Assembly (NCBI GenBank): GCA_045612365.1
Contig: JAZKYY010000004.1
Coordinates: 1 to 64,000, forward strand
Source of the DNA: RGIG9608 sp045612365
Lineage (GTDB): Bacteria; Bacteroidota; Bacteroidia; Bacteroidales; Paludibacteraceae
Length of the DNA stretch: 64,000 nt
Direction: 5' to 3'
The position numbers and the translations under genes are program-made. Shown here one piece after another: positions 1-8,129 of this stretch. The notes beneath the pieces are model-generated. The model saw only the letters and a list, made by a program, of their open reading frames with translations. It was not told the DNA's origin and searched no databases. Within the stretch, counting starts at the first letter, position 1; the number at the start of each line of letters is the position of its first letter.

Positions 1-309
1 TGGCGAATGCCGACCAAAGCCGAACAAGATGAATTACGAACTGAATGTACTTGGACATGGACTACTTTGAATGGCGTTAATGGCTATAATGTAGAAGGCC
101 CTAACGGAAACTCTATCTTCCTTCCTGCTACTGGCTATCGCCTCTATAGTGCTTTGTACTACGCAGGGTCGTACGGCTACTATTGGTCGAGTTCGCTCGG
201 TACGGACGATTCGAGCGGCGCCTACGACCTCAGCTTCGATTCGGACGTCGTGATTTGGAGCAGCCACTACCGCTGCTATGGGCGGTCCGTGCGTGGCGTG
301 TGTCCTTAA
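1..309 (+). CDS. C-terminal part of a FISUMP / C-type-lectin-like surface protein (5' end outside window)
   Basis: The frame is open from base 1 (reads WRMPTKAEQDEL) and ends at TAA 307-309, so the gene starts upstream of the window. The motifs W-R-M-P-T-K-A-E, GPNGNSIFLPATGYR, YYWSSSL and the closing YGRSVRGVCP are typical of the 'Fibrobacter succinogenes major paralogous' (FISUMP) domain, which is related to formylglycine-enzyme/C-type-lectin folds and is usually found on exported Bacteroidales proteins. From about base 150 the GC content rises sharply and most codons end in C (GAC, AGC, GGC, TAC, CTC, CGC, TGC), unlike the preceding ~150 bases. This is the part that would be variable in a diversity-generating-retroelement target. 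Ligand and true function are unknown. Family assignment is fairly sure; the variability idea is inference. Confidence 0.75.
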   Translation, partial: WRMPTKAEQDELRTECTWTWTTLNGVNGYNVEGPNGNSIFLPATGYRLYSALYYAGSYGYYWSSSLGTDDSSGAYDLSFDSDVVIWSSHYRCYGRSVRGVCP

Positions 310-396
310 GAATCTTACCCTTGTCCCCCTCACGGGCAGAGAAAATAAAAAAAGAATGCTCCCTTGGAGTTAGGGGAGTGAGAAAAAAAAGATGTA

Positions 397-434
397 ACAG
401 TAGAGCCGTAGCTAATCAGCTACGGCTCTACTGT
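397..434. terminator. Bidirectional intrinsic terminator between the FISUMP gene and radA
   Basis: Perfect 17-bp inverted repeat (ACAGTAGAGCCGTAGCT, loop AATC) lying between two convergent genes. On the plus side it is followed by TTTTG and later a T-run. On the minus side it is followed by ACATC and eight Ts, so it can serve both genes. Confidence 0.85.
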
Positions 435-475
435 TTTGCTGTGCTTTTTTTATGTGGAGAGAAAAAGTTGTTACT

Positions 476-1849
476 TTACCCAAAAAGAATACGAAAAGCC
501 TCTTCGATGCGTCCAACGGGAAGAATCTCTATTTTGTAATTGTTGGCTTTGTAGAGTTTTTCGCGGTAGTTGGGGATAATTATTTTCTTAAAACCAAGTT
601 TTTCGGCTTCGCCTATGCGTTGCTCTATGCGTGCCACGGGGCGTATTTCGCCCGAGAGGCCTACTTCGCCCGCCATGCAGATGCTTTTGTCGATAGCCAC
701 ATCGAGGTTCGACGATAGCACTGCAGCAAGCACCGCCACGTCTATGCCCGGGTCGTTCACCCTCAATCCGCCGGCTATGTTCAAGAATACATCTTTCTGT
801 GCAAGTTTGAATCCTGCTCGTTTCTCCAGCACAGCAAGAAGCATGTTCAGCCTCCTGACGTCGAATCCTGTAGACGAACGTTGCGGAGTGCCGTATGCTG
901 CCGTACTCACCAGCGACTGAATCTCTATCAAAAAAGGTCTGACGCCTTCTATCGATGCCGCCACAGCCATTCCGCTCAGGTCGCTATCTCCTTGCGAGAG
1001 CAGTAGTTCAGAAGGGTTTGTTACCTCGCGCAAGCCATTTTGTCGCATTTCAAAAATGGCAAGTTCGTCGGTGCTACCAAAGCGGTTTTTGTGTGCCCTC
1101 AGTATGCGGTACATGTAGTGTCTGTCTCCTTCAAACTGCAATACGGCATCTACAATATGTTCCAGTACCTTGGGGCCTGCTATGTTGCCGTCTTTATTGA
1201 TGTGCCCAATCAAAAGCACAGGAATGTTGGTCTCTTTGGCAAAACGTAAAAGCGCCACAGCGCACTCTCTCACTTGCGTAATGCTGCCCGGTGAGGAGTC
1301 GATGCTTTCGGTCGAAATGGTTTGTATCGAATCCACAATCACAACGTCGGGTTGTGTGTTGCGAATGTGCGTGAAGATTTGTTCTAAAGACGTTTCGCTC
1401 ACAATGTAGCATTCGCTTTCAGCCTGCTGTATACGTTCGGATCGCATCTTCAACTGGCTAGCACTCTCTTCGCCCGAAGCATAAAGGATGCGTTTGTTTT
1501 TCATCTTAAGTGCCACTTGTAGCACCAAAGTCGATTTGCCAATTCCGGGTTCTCCGCCTATGAGCACTAGCGAACCTTCTACCAATCCTCCTCCAAGCAC
1601 TCGGTTGAACTCTTCGGAGGTGGTATCGATGCGTTTTTCGGCCGTAATGGTTACATCTTTTATCAGTTGTGGTTTTTGCTTGGCAATGTCCGAAAATCCG
1701 TGCGGAACTTTCGATGTGTTTGCTGTATCTTTATGCACAACTTCTTCTGTATAAGTGTTCCATTCGCCACATGAGGGGCATTTGCCAATCCACTTTGCCG
1801 ATTCGGCTCCGCAATTTTGACACACAAAAACTGATTTCGATTTTGCCAT
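476..1849 (-). CDS. radA: DNA repair protein RadA (Sms)
   Basis: RecA-like ATPase that helps process recombination intermediates and promotes branch migration. Features in order: an N-terminal zinc finger (C10-x2-C13, C24-x2-C27), Walker A GGEPGIGKS at about 98-106, Walker B VVIVDSIQT at about 169-177, the RadA-specific KNRFG motif at 254-258, and a C-terminal Lon-protease-like domain. The start is placed at MAKSKSVF (1849) and not at the upstream in-frame Met (1876), because the family starts with this Ala-Lys-Ser/Thr sequence and because a TACCTTTG promoter element overlaps the upstream Met. At 457 residues it matches the usual length. It stands alone, diverging from ilvB. Confidence 0.96.
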   Translation of the reverse strand: MAKSKSVFVCQNCGAESAKWIGKCPSCGEWNTYTEEVVHKDTANTSKVPHGFSDIAKQKPQLIKDVTITAEKRIDTTSEEFNRVLGGGLVEGSLVLIGGEPGIGKSTLVLQVALKMKNKRILYASGEESASQLKMRSERIQQAESECYIVSETSLEQIFTHIRNTQPDVVIVDSIQTISTESIDSSPGSITQVRECAVALLRFAKETNIPVLLIGHINKDGNIAGPKVLEHIVDAVLQFEGDRHYMYRILRAHKNRFGSTDELAIFEMRQNGLREVTNPSELLLSQGDSDLSGMAVAASIEGVRPFLIEIQSLVSTAAYGTPQRSSTGFDVRRLNMLLAVLEKRAGFKLAQKDVFLNIAGGLRVNDPGIDVAVLAAVLSSNLDVAIDKSICMAGEVGLSGEIRPVARIEQRIGEAEKLGFKKIIIPNYREKLYKANNYKIEILPVGRIEEAFRILFG

Positions 1850-1873
1850 AACAATGTTTTTTTTCAGGAAGAA

Positions 1874-1881
1874 CAAAGGTA
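1874..1881 (-). promoter_or_regulatory. -7 promoter element for radA
   Basis: Reads TACCTTTG on the minus strand, matching the Bacteroidetes TAnnTTTG consensus, about 25 nt upstream of the chosen radA start. Its position supports the internal Met as start codon. Confidence 0.6.
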
Positions 1882-1920
1882 TAAAAAAACACCGACTAAT
1901 GGGAATAATGATTTTTTTTA

Positions 1921-1954
1921 TTTGCCCATCAGTCGCAACTTTTCACTACTTTTG
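1921..1954 (+). promoter_or_regulatory. Promoter of ilvB operon
   Basis: TTTG at 1921-1924 (-33 box) and TACTTTTG at 1947-1954 (-7 box), 22 nt apart, about 36 nt upstream of the ilvB ATG. This fits the Bacteroidetes sigma consensus apart from a slightly long spacer. No leader peptide or attenuator is seen in the short leader. Confidence 0.65.
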
Positions 1955-1990
1955 TAAACTTTTATAAAACGTTTTTGAAAAGAAATAAAG

Positions 1991-3691
1991 ATGAAAAAAA
2001 GAATAAAAGGAGCCGATGCTCTAATGGAAGCACTCATCAACGAGGGAGTCGATACGGTTTTTGGCTATCCGGGAGGGTCCATTATCACGGTTTATGATAG
2101 TTTGAAAAAATATAGTGACAAATTGCGCCATATTTTGGTGCGTCACGAACAGGGTGCTACGCATGCTGCCGAAGGTTATGCGCGTGTTTCGGGCAAGGTG
2201 GGCGTTTGCTTTGTAACAAGTGGACCTGGGGCTACCAACGCCATTACTGGTATTGGCGATGCCATGATTGATAGTACGCCTATTGTGGTGGTAATGGGTC
2301 AGGTTGGAGCATCGCTTTTGGGAACGGATGCTTTTCAAGAAATCGACGTTGTAGGTATCACACAGCCTATCACAAAGTGGGCGTACCAAATTCGTCGTCC
2401 AGAGGATATTGCCTGGGCTGTTGCTCGCGCATTTTACATCGCACGAAGTGGCAGACCAGGACCTGTTGTGCTAGACTTTGCCAAAAATGCACAAATCAGT
2501 GAAGTGGACTTCGAACCGTCGGTTTGTGACTTTATTCGTAGCTATTTGCCAAATCCTATTGTGGAAGACTCTTATGTGCAACAAGCAGCCGATTTAATCA
2601 ACTCTGCAAAAAAACCATTTGCGTTAGTAGGACAGGGTGTGGTGCTTGGCAATGCCGAAAAGGAATTGATGGAGTTTCTAGAAAAAGCAGATATCCCCGC
2701 AGGTTGGACTTTGCTTGGAGAGTCGGTGATGCCTACTGATTTTCGTTTGAATAAAGGTATGCTCGGAATGCATGGCAACATTGGCCCTAACATGAAAACC
2801 AACGAATGTGATGTGCTTATTGCTATCGGAATGCGTTTTGATGATAGGGTGACGGGCAATTTGAATACCTATGCCAAACAAGCAAAAGTAATTCATTTGG
2901 ATATTGATGCGTCGGAGTTGAATAAAAATGTTGCAACTACTGTTCCTTTGCTTGGTAATGTCAAAGAGGTGTTGCCAAAACTGACTGAAAAGGTTCAGCC
3001 TAATAACCACTCCGAGTGGATCGACTCGTTTGCTGTTTATGAGGAGAGAGAAAAAAACGAAGTAATCAGTAAAGAACTTATGCCTCAAAGCGGAAATTTG
3101 AAAATGGGCGAAGTGGTGGCTGCAGTGTCGGAGGCGGTGAATCACGACGCTGTGTTGGTAACCGATGTTGGTCAGAACCAGATGATGGCGGCTCGTTACT
3201 TTAAGTTCCGTCGTTCGCGTAGTGTGGTAACATCAGGTGGACTTGGAACCATGGGCTTTGGACTTCCTGCTGCCATTGGAGCCAAAGTGGCATGCCCAGA
3301 TCGTACGGTTTGTTTCTTTACTGGCGATGGTGGTATTCAGATGACTATTCAAGAACTTGGAACCATAATGCAAGAACAAACGGGTGTGAAAATTATTTTG
3401 ATGAACAACAATTGGCTAGGAATGGTACGTCAGTGGCAAGAATTGTTCTACAAGTCAAATTATTCTCAAACTCAGCTTGTTAATCCTGATTTCTCCCTTT
3501 TGGCAAAGGCCTATGGCATTGCATCGCGTCAAGTGAGTGAGCGAGTAGAACTTAAGGATGCAATTGCAGATATGCTCAAGAATGATGACCCATATATGCT
3601 GATTGTAAATGTGGAACCAGAAGGTCTGGTATTTCCGATGACTCCTGCCGGACACACCATAACTGATATAATGACGGGAGAAAACGCTTAA
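1991..3691 (+). CDS. ilvB: Acetolactate synthase large (catalytic) subunit
   Basis: Condenses two pyruvates, or pyruvate and 2-oxobutyrate, to acetohydroxy acids, the first common step of valine, leucine and isoleucine synthesis. The protein has the three domains of ThDP enzymes: an N-terminal PYR domain with the catalytic Glu in VRHEQGATH (E53), a central domain, and a C-terminal ThDP/Mg-binding domain with the GDGG...NNNWLG signature near residues 442-471. Length (566) is normal. ilvN follows after 18 nt, as is usual. The other ilv/leu genes are not next to it in this window. Product inhibition through IlvN is expected from the family. Confidence 0.95.
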   Translation: MKKRIKGADALMEALINEGVDTVFGYPGGSIITVYDSLKKYSDKLRHILVRHEQGATHAAEGYARVSGKVGVCFVTSGPGATNAITGIGDAMIDSTPIVVVMGQVGASLLGTDAFQEIDVVGITQPITKWAYQIRRPEDIAWAVARAFYIARSGRPGPVVLDFAKNAQISEVDFEPSVCDFIRSYLPNPIVEDSYVQQAADLINSAKKPFALVGQGVVLGNAEKELMEFLEKADIPAGWTLLGESVMPTDFRLNKGMLGMHGNIGPNMKTNECDVLIAIGMRFDDRVTGNLNTYAKQAKVIHLDIDASELNKNVATTVPLLGNVKEVLPKLTEKVQPNNHSEWIDSFAVYEEREKNEVISKELMPQSGNLKMGEVVAAVSEAVNHDAVLVTDVGQNQMMAARYFKFRRSRSVVTSGGLGTMGFGLPAAIGAKVACPDRTVCFFTGDGGIQMTIQELGTIMQEQTGVKIILMNNNWLGMVRQWQELFYKSNYSQTQLVNPDFSLLAKAYGIASRQVSERVELKDAIADMLKNDDPYMLIVNVEPEGLVFPMTPAGHTITDIMTGENA

Positions 3692-3709
3692 AAATCTATT
3701 TTTTTCACA

Positions 3710-4240
3710 ATGGAAAAGAAACTTTATATTGTAACTATTTTTTCGGAAAACACAGTGGGACTTCTCAACCAAGTAACCATTGTTTTTACTCGCCGACAAC
3801 TCAATATAGAAACTCTTTCGGTGTCTCCATCGGCATTGAAAGGAATCCATAAGTTTACTATCACGTCGTATGCTTCGCAAGACATTATCGACAAGGTGGT
3901 GAAGCAACTCGATAAACGTGTAGATATTATCAAAGCGTACTACAACACCGACGAAGAACTTGTGTCGCAAGAGATTGCTCTTTACAAGGTTTCTACCGCA
4001 AAACTTCTAGAAATGGGAAGTATTGAGGTGCTAATTCGCAACTATGGCATACGTGTGTTGGAACTGACAGAGACCTGCGTGGTTTTTGAAAAAACTGGAA
4101 CCTACGAAGAGACACAAAAACTTTTCGATGAACTCAGCCAAACCATAGGAGTGTTGCAGTTTATCCGCTCGGGGCGTGTAGCCATTACAAAATCGAAGGT
4201 AGAACGCTTGAGCGATATGTTGGCATCTATCGAAAAATAA
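3710..4240 (+). CDS. ilvN: Acetolactate synthase small (regulatory) subunit
   Basis: Regulatory partner of IlvB. An N-terminal ACT domain begins at LYIVTIFSENTVGLLNQVTIVF (about residues 4-25), where branched-chain amino acids bind in characterised homologues. A second ALS_ss_C domain follows from about residue 80. The 176 residues are typical for the long IlvN/IlvH type. It lies 18 nt downstream of ilvB and 17 nt upstream of the cyclo-ligase gene, so all are probably one transcript. Confidence 0.93.
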   Translation: MEKKLYIVTIFSENTVGLLNQVTIVFTRRQLNIETLSVSPSALKGIHKFTITSYASQDIIDKVVKQLDKRVDIIKAYYNTDEELVSQEIALYKVSTAKLLEMGSIEVLIRNYGIRVLELTETCVVFEKTGTYEETQKLFDELSQTIGVLQFIRSGRVAITKSKVERLSDMLASIEK

Positions 4241-4257
4241 TTTTTGTAACAAAGAGC

Positions 4258-4776
4258 ATGACAAAAGCCGAATGTAGAAAATACATTAAAACACTTATGG
4301 AAGAGCATAGGAACGAGTTACCAATACTCTCGGAAAAGGCTCTTTATGTGTTGCGAGAAAATGAACGTTTTCGGTCGGCTAAAACCGTTTTGCTTTTTCA
4401 TTCGTTGTGCGACGAGGTAGCAACGCACGATTTTTTACGTGAGGTAGCAAAAACAAAACGAGTGTTTCTTCCCGTGGTGCGTGGCGAAGAACTATTTATG
4501 GCAGAGTTTTTGGTAGATGAGCATCTTCAAACGGGTTCGTTTGGTATAAAAGAGCCTCAAAAATCTTTTTACGACGGAGCAGTAGATGTGGCTGTAGTGC
4601 CGGGAGTGGCATTTTCTGCTGATGGACACCGCTTGGGGCGTGGGCGTGGTTACTACGACCGCTTTCTCTCTCAAAACCATTGCTATTGCATAGGGCTCTG
4701 CTTCTCGTTTCAACGCCTAAGTGAGATTCCCCACGAAGAGCACGATGTGCTAATGAACGAAGTGATAAGTGATTGA
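4258..4776 (+). CDS. 5-formyltetrahydrofolate cyclo-ligase family protein
   Basis: Converts 5-formyl-THF to 5,10-methenyl-THF with ATP, returning a stored folate to one-carbon metabolism. The family signature near the C-terminus is clear (LGRGRGYYDRFL, around residues 126-137), preceded by the VVPGVAFSADGHR substrate-binding stretch. Length 172 is slightly short for the family but complete. It follows ilvN in the same direction after 17 nt. The link to branched-chain synthesis is only positional. Confidence 0.88.
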   Translation: MTKAECRKYIKTLMEEHRNELPILSEKALYVLRENERFRSAKTVLLFHSLCDEVATHDFLREVAKTKRVFLPVVRGEELFMAEFLVDEHLQTGSFGIKEPQKSFYDGAVDVAVVPGVAFSADGHRLGRGRGYYDRFLSQNHCYCIGLCFSFQRLSEIPHEEHDVLMNEVISD

Positions 4777-4809
4777 ATAATTTAGATATATAGAAAAACA
4801 GAACACACC

Positions 4810-5334
4810 ATGATACGTACGTTTCGTTTCTGCCCCAAATGTGGCTCGTCTCAGTTTGCTGCCAATACTTCTCGCTCCAAGAAATGTGATCAATGTGGTT
4901 TTGAGTTTTATTTCAATTCATCGGCTGCGGTGGCTGCATTTATATTCAATGAAGAGGGTCAGCTACTGGTGTGTGTGAGGGCGCGCCATCCGCAGAAGGG
5001 TTCGTTGGACCTCCCCGGTGGGTTTGTTGATACCGCAGAAACGGCCGAGGATGCACTGAAAAGAGAGATTATGGAAGAACTACACCTGGAGGTGAAAAAG
5101 ATGAAATATCTTTTTTCGGTACCCAACGTGTACCACTATTCGGATGCCGATGTGGCTACACTCGACATGTTCTATGAATGTCAGGTAAAGGATTTTTCGC
5201 CACTTTGTGCGTCGGATGATGTGGCTTGTGTTTCCTTTATGTCTATTGAAGAAGTGAAGGTAGAGGATTTTGGGTTGCAATCCATAAAAAAAGCTGTTGG
5301 GCAGTTTTTGCAAGAAAAAACTGCGTCAAAGTAG
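4810..5334 (+). CDS. Nudix hydrolase with N-terminal zinc ribbon
   Basis: The N-terminus carries a zinc ribbon (CPKCGSSQF ... CDQCG, residues 8-34) as in NADH pyrophosphatase-like Nudix enzymes. The Nudix box G-x5-E-x7-REIMEE is intact (GGFVDTAETAEDALKREIMEE, about 75-95). It should hydrolyse a nucleoside diphosphate linked to another group; the substrate cannot be told from sequence. The gene is 33 nt downstream of the cyclo-ligase. Its stop codon lies only 40 bp from the annotated end of the convergent uvrB and would overlap the read-through uvrB frame. Confidence 0.88.
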   Translation: MIRTFRFCPKCGSSQFAANTSRSKKCDQCGFEFYFNSSAAVAAFIFNEEGQLLVCVRARHPQKGSLDLPGGFVDTAETAEDALKREIMEELHLEVKKMKYLFSVPNVYHYSDADVATLDMFYECQVKDFSPLCASDDVACVSFMSIEEVKVEDFGLQSIKKAVGQFLQEKTASK

Positions 5335-5373
5335 TCGGCTTTTTTCTTCTTCTAGTTTTTTTAGCAAATCGCG

Positions 5374-7335
5374 CTACTGAGCCGCCTCGATAAATTCCAA
5401 TTTTTTTGCAGCCCCTTGCATCTTCTTTTTTGTTTGAGCAATGGCTGAGTCCAAATCTCGAGGAGAGGAATTTAGGTCTATTTTTTTATTTGTAAGCAAT
5501 AAATTTTCTTCTATTTGAGGCAAAATATTTTTCTCAGTTTTCTTTTGAGGAAAAGCCACGGTGGCGTTTTTGTGTGCTGACTGTGGGGTGATTTTGTGCT
5601 TGGTGTTGTATGAGAGTTGTTTTTCGCGTCGGCGGTTGGTTTCATCAATAGTTTGCTTCATACTATTGGTGATTTTGTTGGCGTACATAATAGCTTTTCC
5701 ATTCACATGTCGCGCTGCTCTTCCTACGGTTTGTGTAAGCGAACAATGTGAACGTAAAAAACCTTCTTTGTCGGCATCGAGAATGGCCACAAGAGACACT
5801 TGAGGCAAGTCGAGTCCTTCGCGCAAGAGGTTTACTCCTATCAGTACGTCGAACAGACCGTTGCGTAGGTCTTCCATAATTTGTACTCGGTTCAGAGTTT
5901 CTACCTCGGAATGGATGTATGTGCACCGAACACCATTCTTTTGTAAGTATTTTGTCAATTCCTCGGCCATGCGTTTAGTGAGTGTTGTAATCAGCACTCG
6001 TTCATCTTTTTCGGCTCTTAGAATGATTTCTTCTAGTAAGTCGTCTATTTGATTGACGCTTGGGCGAACTTCAATAACGGGGTCGAGTAGACCAGTTGGG
6101 CGAACAACTTGCTCGGCAATTACACCATTGCTGCGCTCTAGTTCGTAGTTGGCAGGCGTTGCACTGACGTAAATGGCTCGTTTTACAAGTTGGTCGAATT
6201 CGTTGAACTTCAGAGGACGATTGTCGGCAGCGGCAGGAAGTCGGAAACCGTAGTCGATGAGGTTTTTCTTACGTGCTTTGTCTCCACCAAACATGGCATG
6301 AATTTGCGGAATGGTTACGTGGCTTTCGTCGATTATAGTAAGAAAATCTTCGGGGAAATAGTCGAGTAGGCAAAACGGACGAGAACCCACTTGTCTACCA
6401 TCAAAATAGCGCGAATAATTTTCAATACCGGAACAATATCCTAGTTCTCGGATCATTTCTAGATCATAATTTACCCGTTCTTCAATTCGCTTTGCCTCGT
6501 AGTTTTTGCCAATTTCTTTGAAAAACTCAATTTGCTCCATCAAGTCGTCTTGAATTTTGTAAATGGCACTTTGTATACGATCCTTTGTAGGTACGAAGAT
6601 GTTGGCTGGATAGATAGAAAATTCTTGAAAATACTCAATAATGGAACCACTTAGCGGATCGATTGCTGCGATTGATTCTATTTCGTCGTCCCAAAAGATG
6701 ACTCGTAGAATATAATCGGCATAAGCTAGGAAAATATCAACCGTATCGCCTTTGACCCGAAAATATCCTCTGTTCACATCCAAATCGTTGCGAACATAGA
6801 GATTGTCGGTAAGTCGTCGGAGAAAAACCTCTTGTGCTATTTTTCTTCCAACAGCAAGAGGAATTCTATTTTCGAAGTAGTCGGAAGGATTTCCGATACC
6901 GTACAAGCACGAGACTGACGAAACTACAATTACATCCTTTCTTCCAGAAAGTAGCGATGAGGTTGCTGAAAGGCGTAGTTTTTCAATGTCGTCATTTATG
7001 GCCAAATCTTTTTCGATATAGGTATCGGTTTGAGGAATGTATGCCTCTGGTTGGTAGTAGTCATAGTAGGAAACAAAATACTCTACTGCATTGTTAGGAA
7101 AAAATGTTTTGAGTTCGCTATAAAGTTGAGCAGCTAGAGTTTTGTTGTGGCTTAGTACTAACGTTGGGGTTTGCAGGTTTTTTATGACGTTAGCAATGGT
7201 AAAAGTTTTTCCCGAACCGGTAACTCCAAGAAGTGTTTGATGAGAAATTCCTTTTTGGAGATTCTCAGTAAGTTGTTTGATGGCTTCGGGTTGATCGCCT
7301 GTGGGTTTGTATGGTGAATTTATTTCAAATTGCAT
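5374..7335 (-). CDS. uvrB: Excinuclease ABC subunit B, UVR motif interrupted by TAG
   Basis: Damage-verifying helicase-like subunit of nucleotide excision repair. Walker A GVTGSGKT at 37-44, the damage-binding beta-hairpin YYDYYQPEAYIP near 91-102, and the helicase motifs (DESH, SATP, and the motif VI region QTVGRAARH) are intact. The C-terminal UVR motif, which contacts UvrC, stops at KKLEFIEAAQ with a TAG (5374-5376). The same frame continues without a gap as RDLLKKLEEEKSRLL to TGA at 5326-5328. Read-through would give about 669 residues, close to the usual 670-680, with a canonical FxEAAxxRDxL motif. This is a nonsense mutation, an assembly error or a leaky stop. The catalytic core is unaffected. 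Confidence 0.93.
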   Translation of the reverse strand: MQFEINSPYKPTGDQPEAIKQLTENLQKGISHQTLLGVTGSGKTFTIANVIKNLQTPTLVLSHNKTLAAQLYSELKTFFPNNAVEYFVSYYDYYQPEAYIPQTDTYIEKDLAINDDIEKLRLSATSSLLSGRKDVIVVSSVSCLYGIGNPSDYFENRIPLAVGRKIAQEVFLRRLTDNLYVRNDLDVNRGYFRVKGDTVDIFLAYADYILRVIFWDDEIESIAAIDPLSGSIIEYFQEFSIYPANIFVPTKDRIQSAIYKIQDDLMEQIEFFKEIGKNYEAKRIEERVNYDLEMIRELGYCSGIENYSRYFDGRQVGSRPFCLLDYFPEDFLTIIDESHVTIPQIHAMFGGDKARKKNLIDYGFRLPAAADNRPLKFNEFDQLVKRAIYVSATPANYELERSNGVIAEQVVRPTGLLDPVIEVRPSVNQIDDLLEEIILRAEKDERVLITTLTKRMAEELTKYLQKNGVRCTYIHSEVETLNRVQIMEDLRNGLFDVLIGVNLLREGLDLPQVSLVAILDADKEGFLRSHCSLTQTVGRAARHVNGKAIMYANKITNSMKQTIDETNRRREKQLSYNTKHKITPQSAHKNATVAFPQKKTEKNILPQIEENLLLTNKKIDLNSSPRDLDSAIAQTKKKMQGAAKKLEFIEAAQ

Positions 7336-7463
7336 TCCTTTTTTTGTACTCTTGGAAACTTTTTTCGTAAAATAGTTTCTTTTATATGTTTGATTTATAG
7401 TGATTTGAGTTAATATTTTGTTTTATTAACATATTTTTTAATGCAAATTTACTATTCTATAAT

Positions 7464-7471
7464 TATCTTTG
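7464..7471 (+). promoter_or_regulatory. -7 promoter element of the efflux operon
   Basis: TATCTTTG, matching TAnnTTTG, 40 nt upstream of the tetR start. It lies in the 176-bp divergent region between uvrB and the regulator gene, where autoregulation by the TetR protein would be expected. No long inverted repeat is obvious. Confidence 0.6.
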
Positions 7472-7511
7472 CACTTGAAAAAAGTGTGCGAATATAACTA
7501 AAATTGAAAAG

Positions 7512-8123
7512 ATGACAATTGAAGAACAGATATTGAGCGTTTCAGCAAAACTTTTTGTCGATTTTGGGGTAAAAAGTGTTTCAATTGATGACATCTGCAA
7601 TCATTTGCACATTTCTAAAAAAACCTTTTATGTGTATTTCAAGCAGAAAGAAGATCTCTTGAGTGCAATTTTGCGAGAAGAAAGAGTAAAACGGGAGAAA
7701 AAATTGGCTGCAATTGAAGCTGATACCAACCAAAATGTAATCAATTCGATTATTGCTGATACAAGATTTTTTGTTGGTCATAAGGTTGAGCGTCATATGT
7801 GTTTCTTTTATGATTTGAAAAAATATTATCCGAACGTATTTTTCGAACATAAAAAAGTGATGGCTGAGGTAAAAAAAAATCGTACGGAGAAATTCTTGCG
7901 TAGAGGAGTGGACGAAGGTTTTTTTAGAGAAAATCTGAACATTCCTACTATGGCATTGTTTTTGAGTTTGCACTCAGAAGCGTTTTTTGAAGAGTTTCTG
8001 AAAGAAAAAAAAACAACTATAGGAGAAATAGTCAATTTTTTGATTGATACCCTCGTGCGATCAATTGTAAGTGCTAAGGGGTTGAAGTATTATGAAGAAA
8101 TGAAAAAAGAAATAGAAATATAA
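7512..8123 (+). CDS. TetR-family transcriptional regulator
   Basis: N-terminal helix-turn-helix of the TetR type (VSIDDICNHLHISKKTFYVYF, about residues 24-44) followed by a variable all-helical ligand domain; 203 residues in all. It is the first gene of the efflux operon, with the TolC-like gene 6 bp downstream. It therefore probably represses the operon, including itself, until an effector binds. The effector is unknown. Confidence 0.88.
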   Translation: MTIEEQILSVSAKLFVDFGVKSVSIDDICNHLHISKKTFYVYFKQKEDLLSAILREERVKREKKLAAIEADTNQNVINSIIADTRFFVGHKVERHMCFFYDLKKYYPNVFFEHKKVMAEVKKNRTEKFLRRGVDEGFFRENLNIPTMALFLSLHSEAFFEEFLKEKKTTIGEIVNFLIDTLVRSIVSAKGLKYYEEMKKEIEI

Positions 8124-8129
8124 ATTGAT

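Noticed and set aside
183..539. Plus-strand frame overlapping the end of the FISUMP gene
   Set aside because: It is out of frame with the recognised domain and runs through the terminator into radA; arginine-rich translation of a GC-rich shadow frame.
5374..5376. Reassigned TAG codon (alternative genetic code) as explanation for the uvrB stop
   Set aside because: Several other intact genes in the window end in TAG at the proper family length (Nudix gene at 5334, MORN gene at 18021, DUF5714 gene at 52248), so TAG is a normal stop here.
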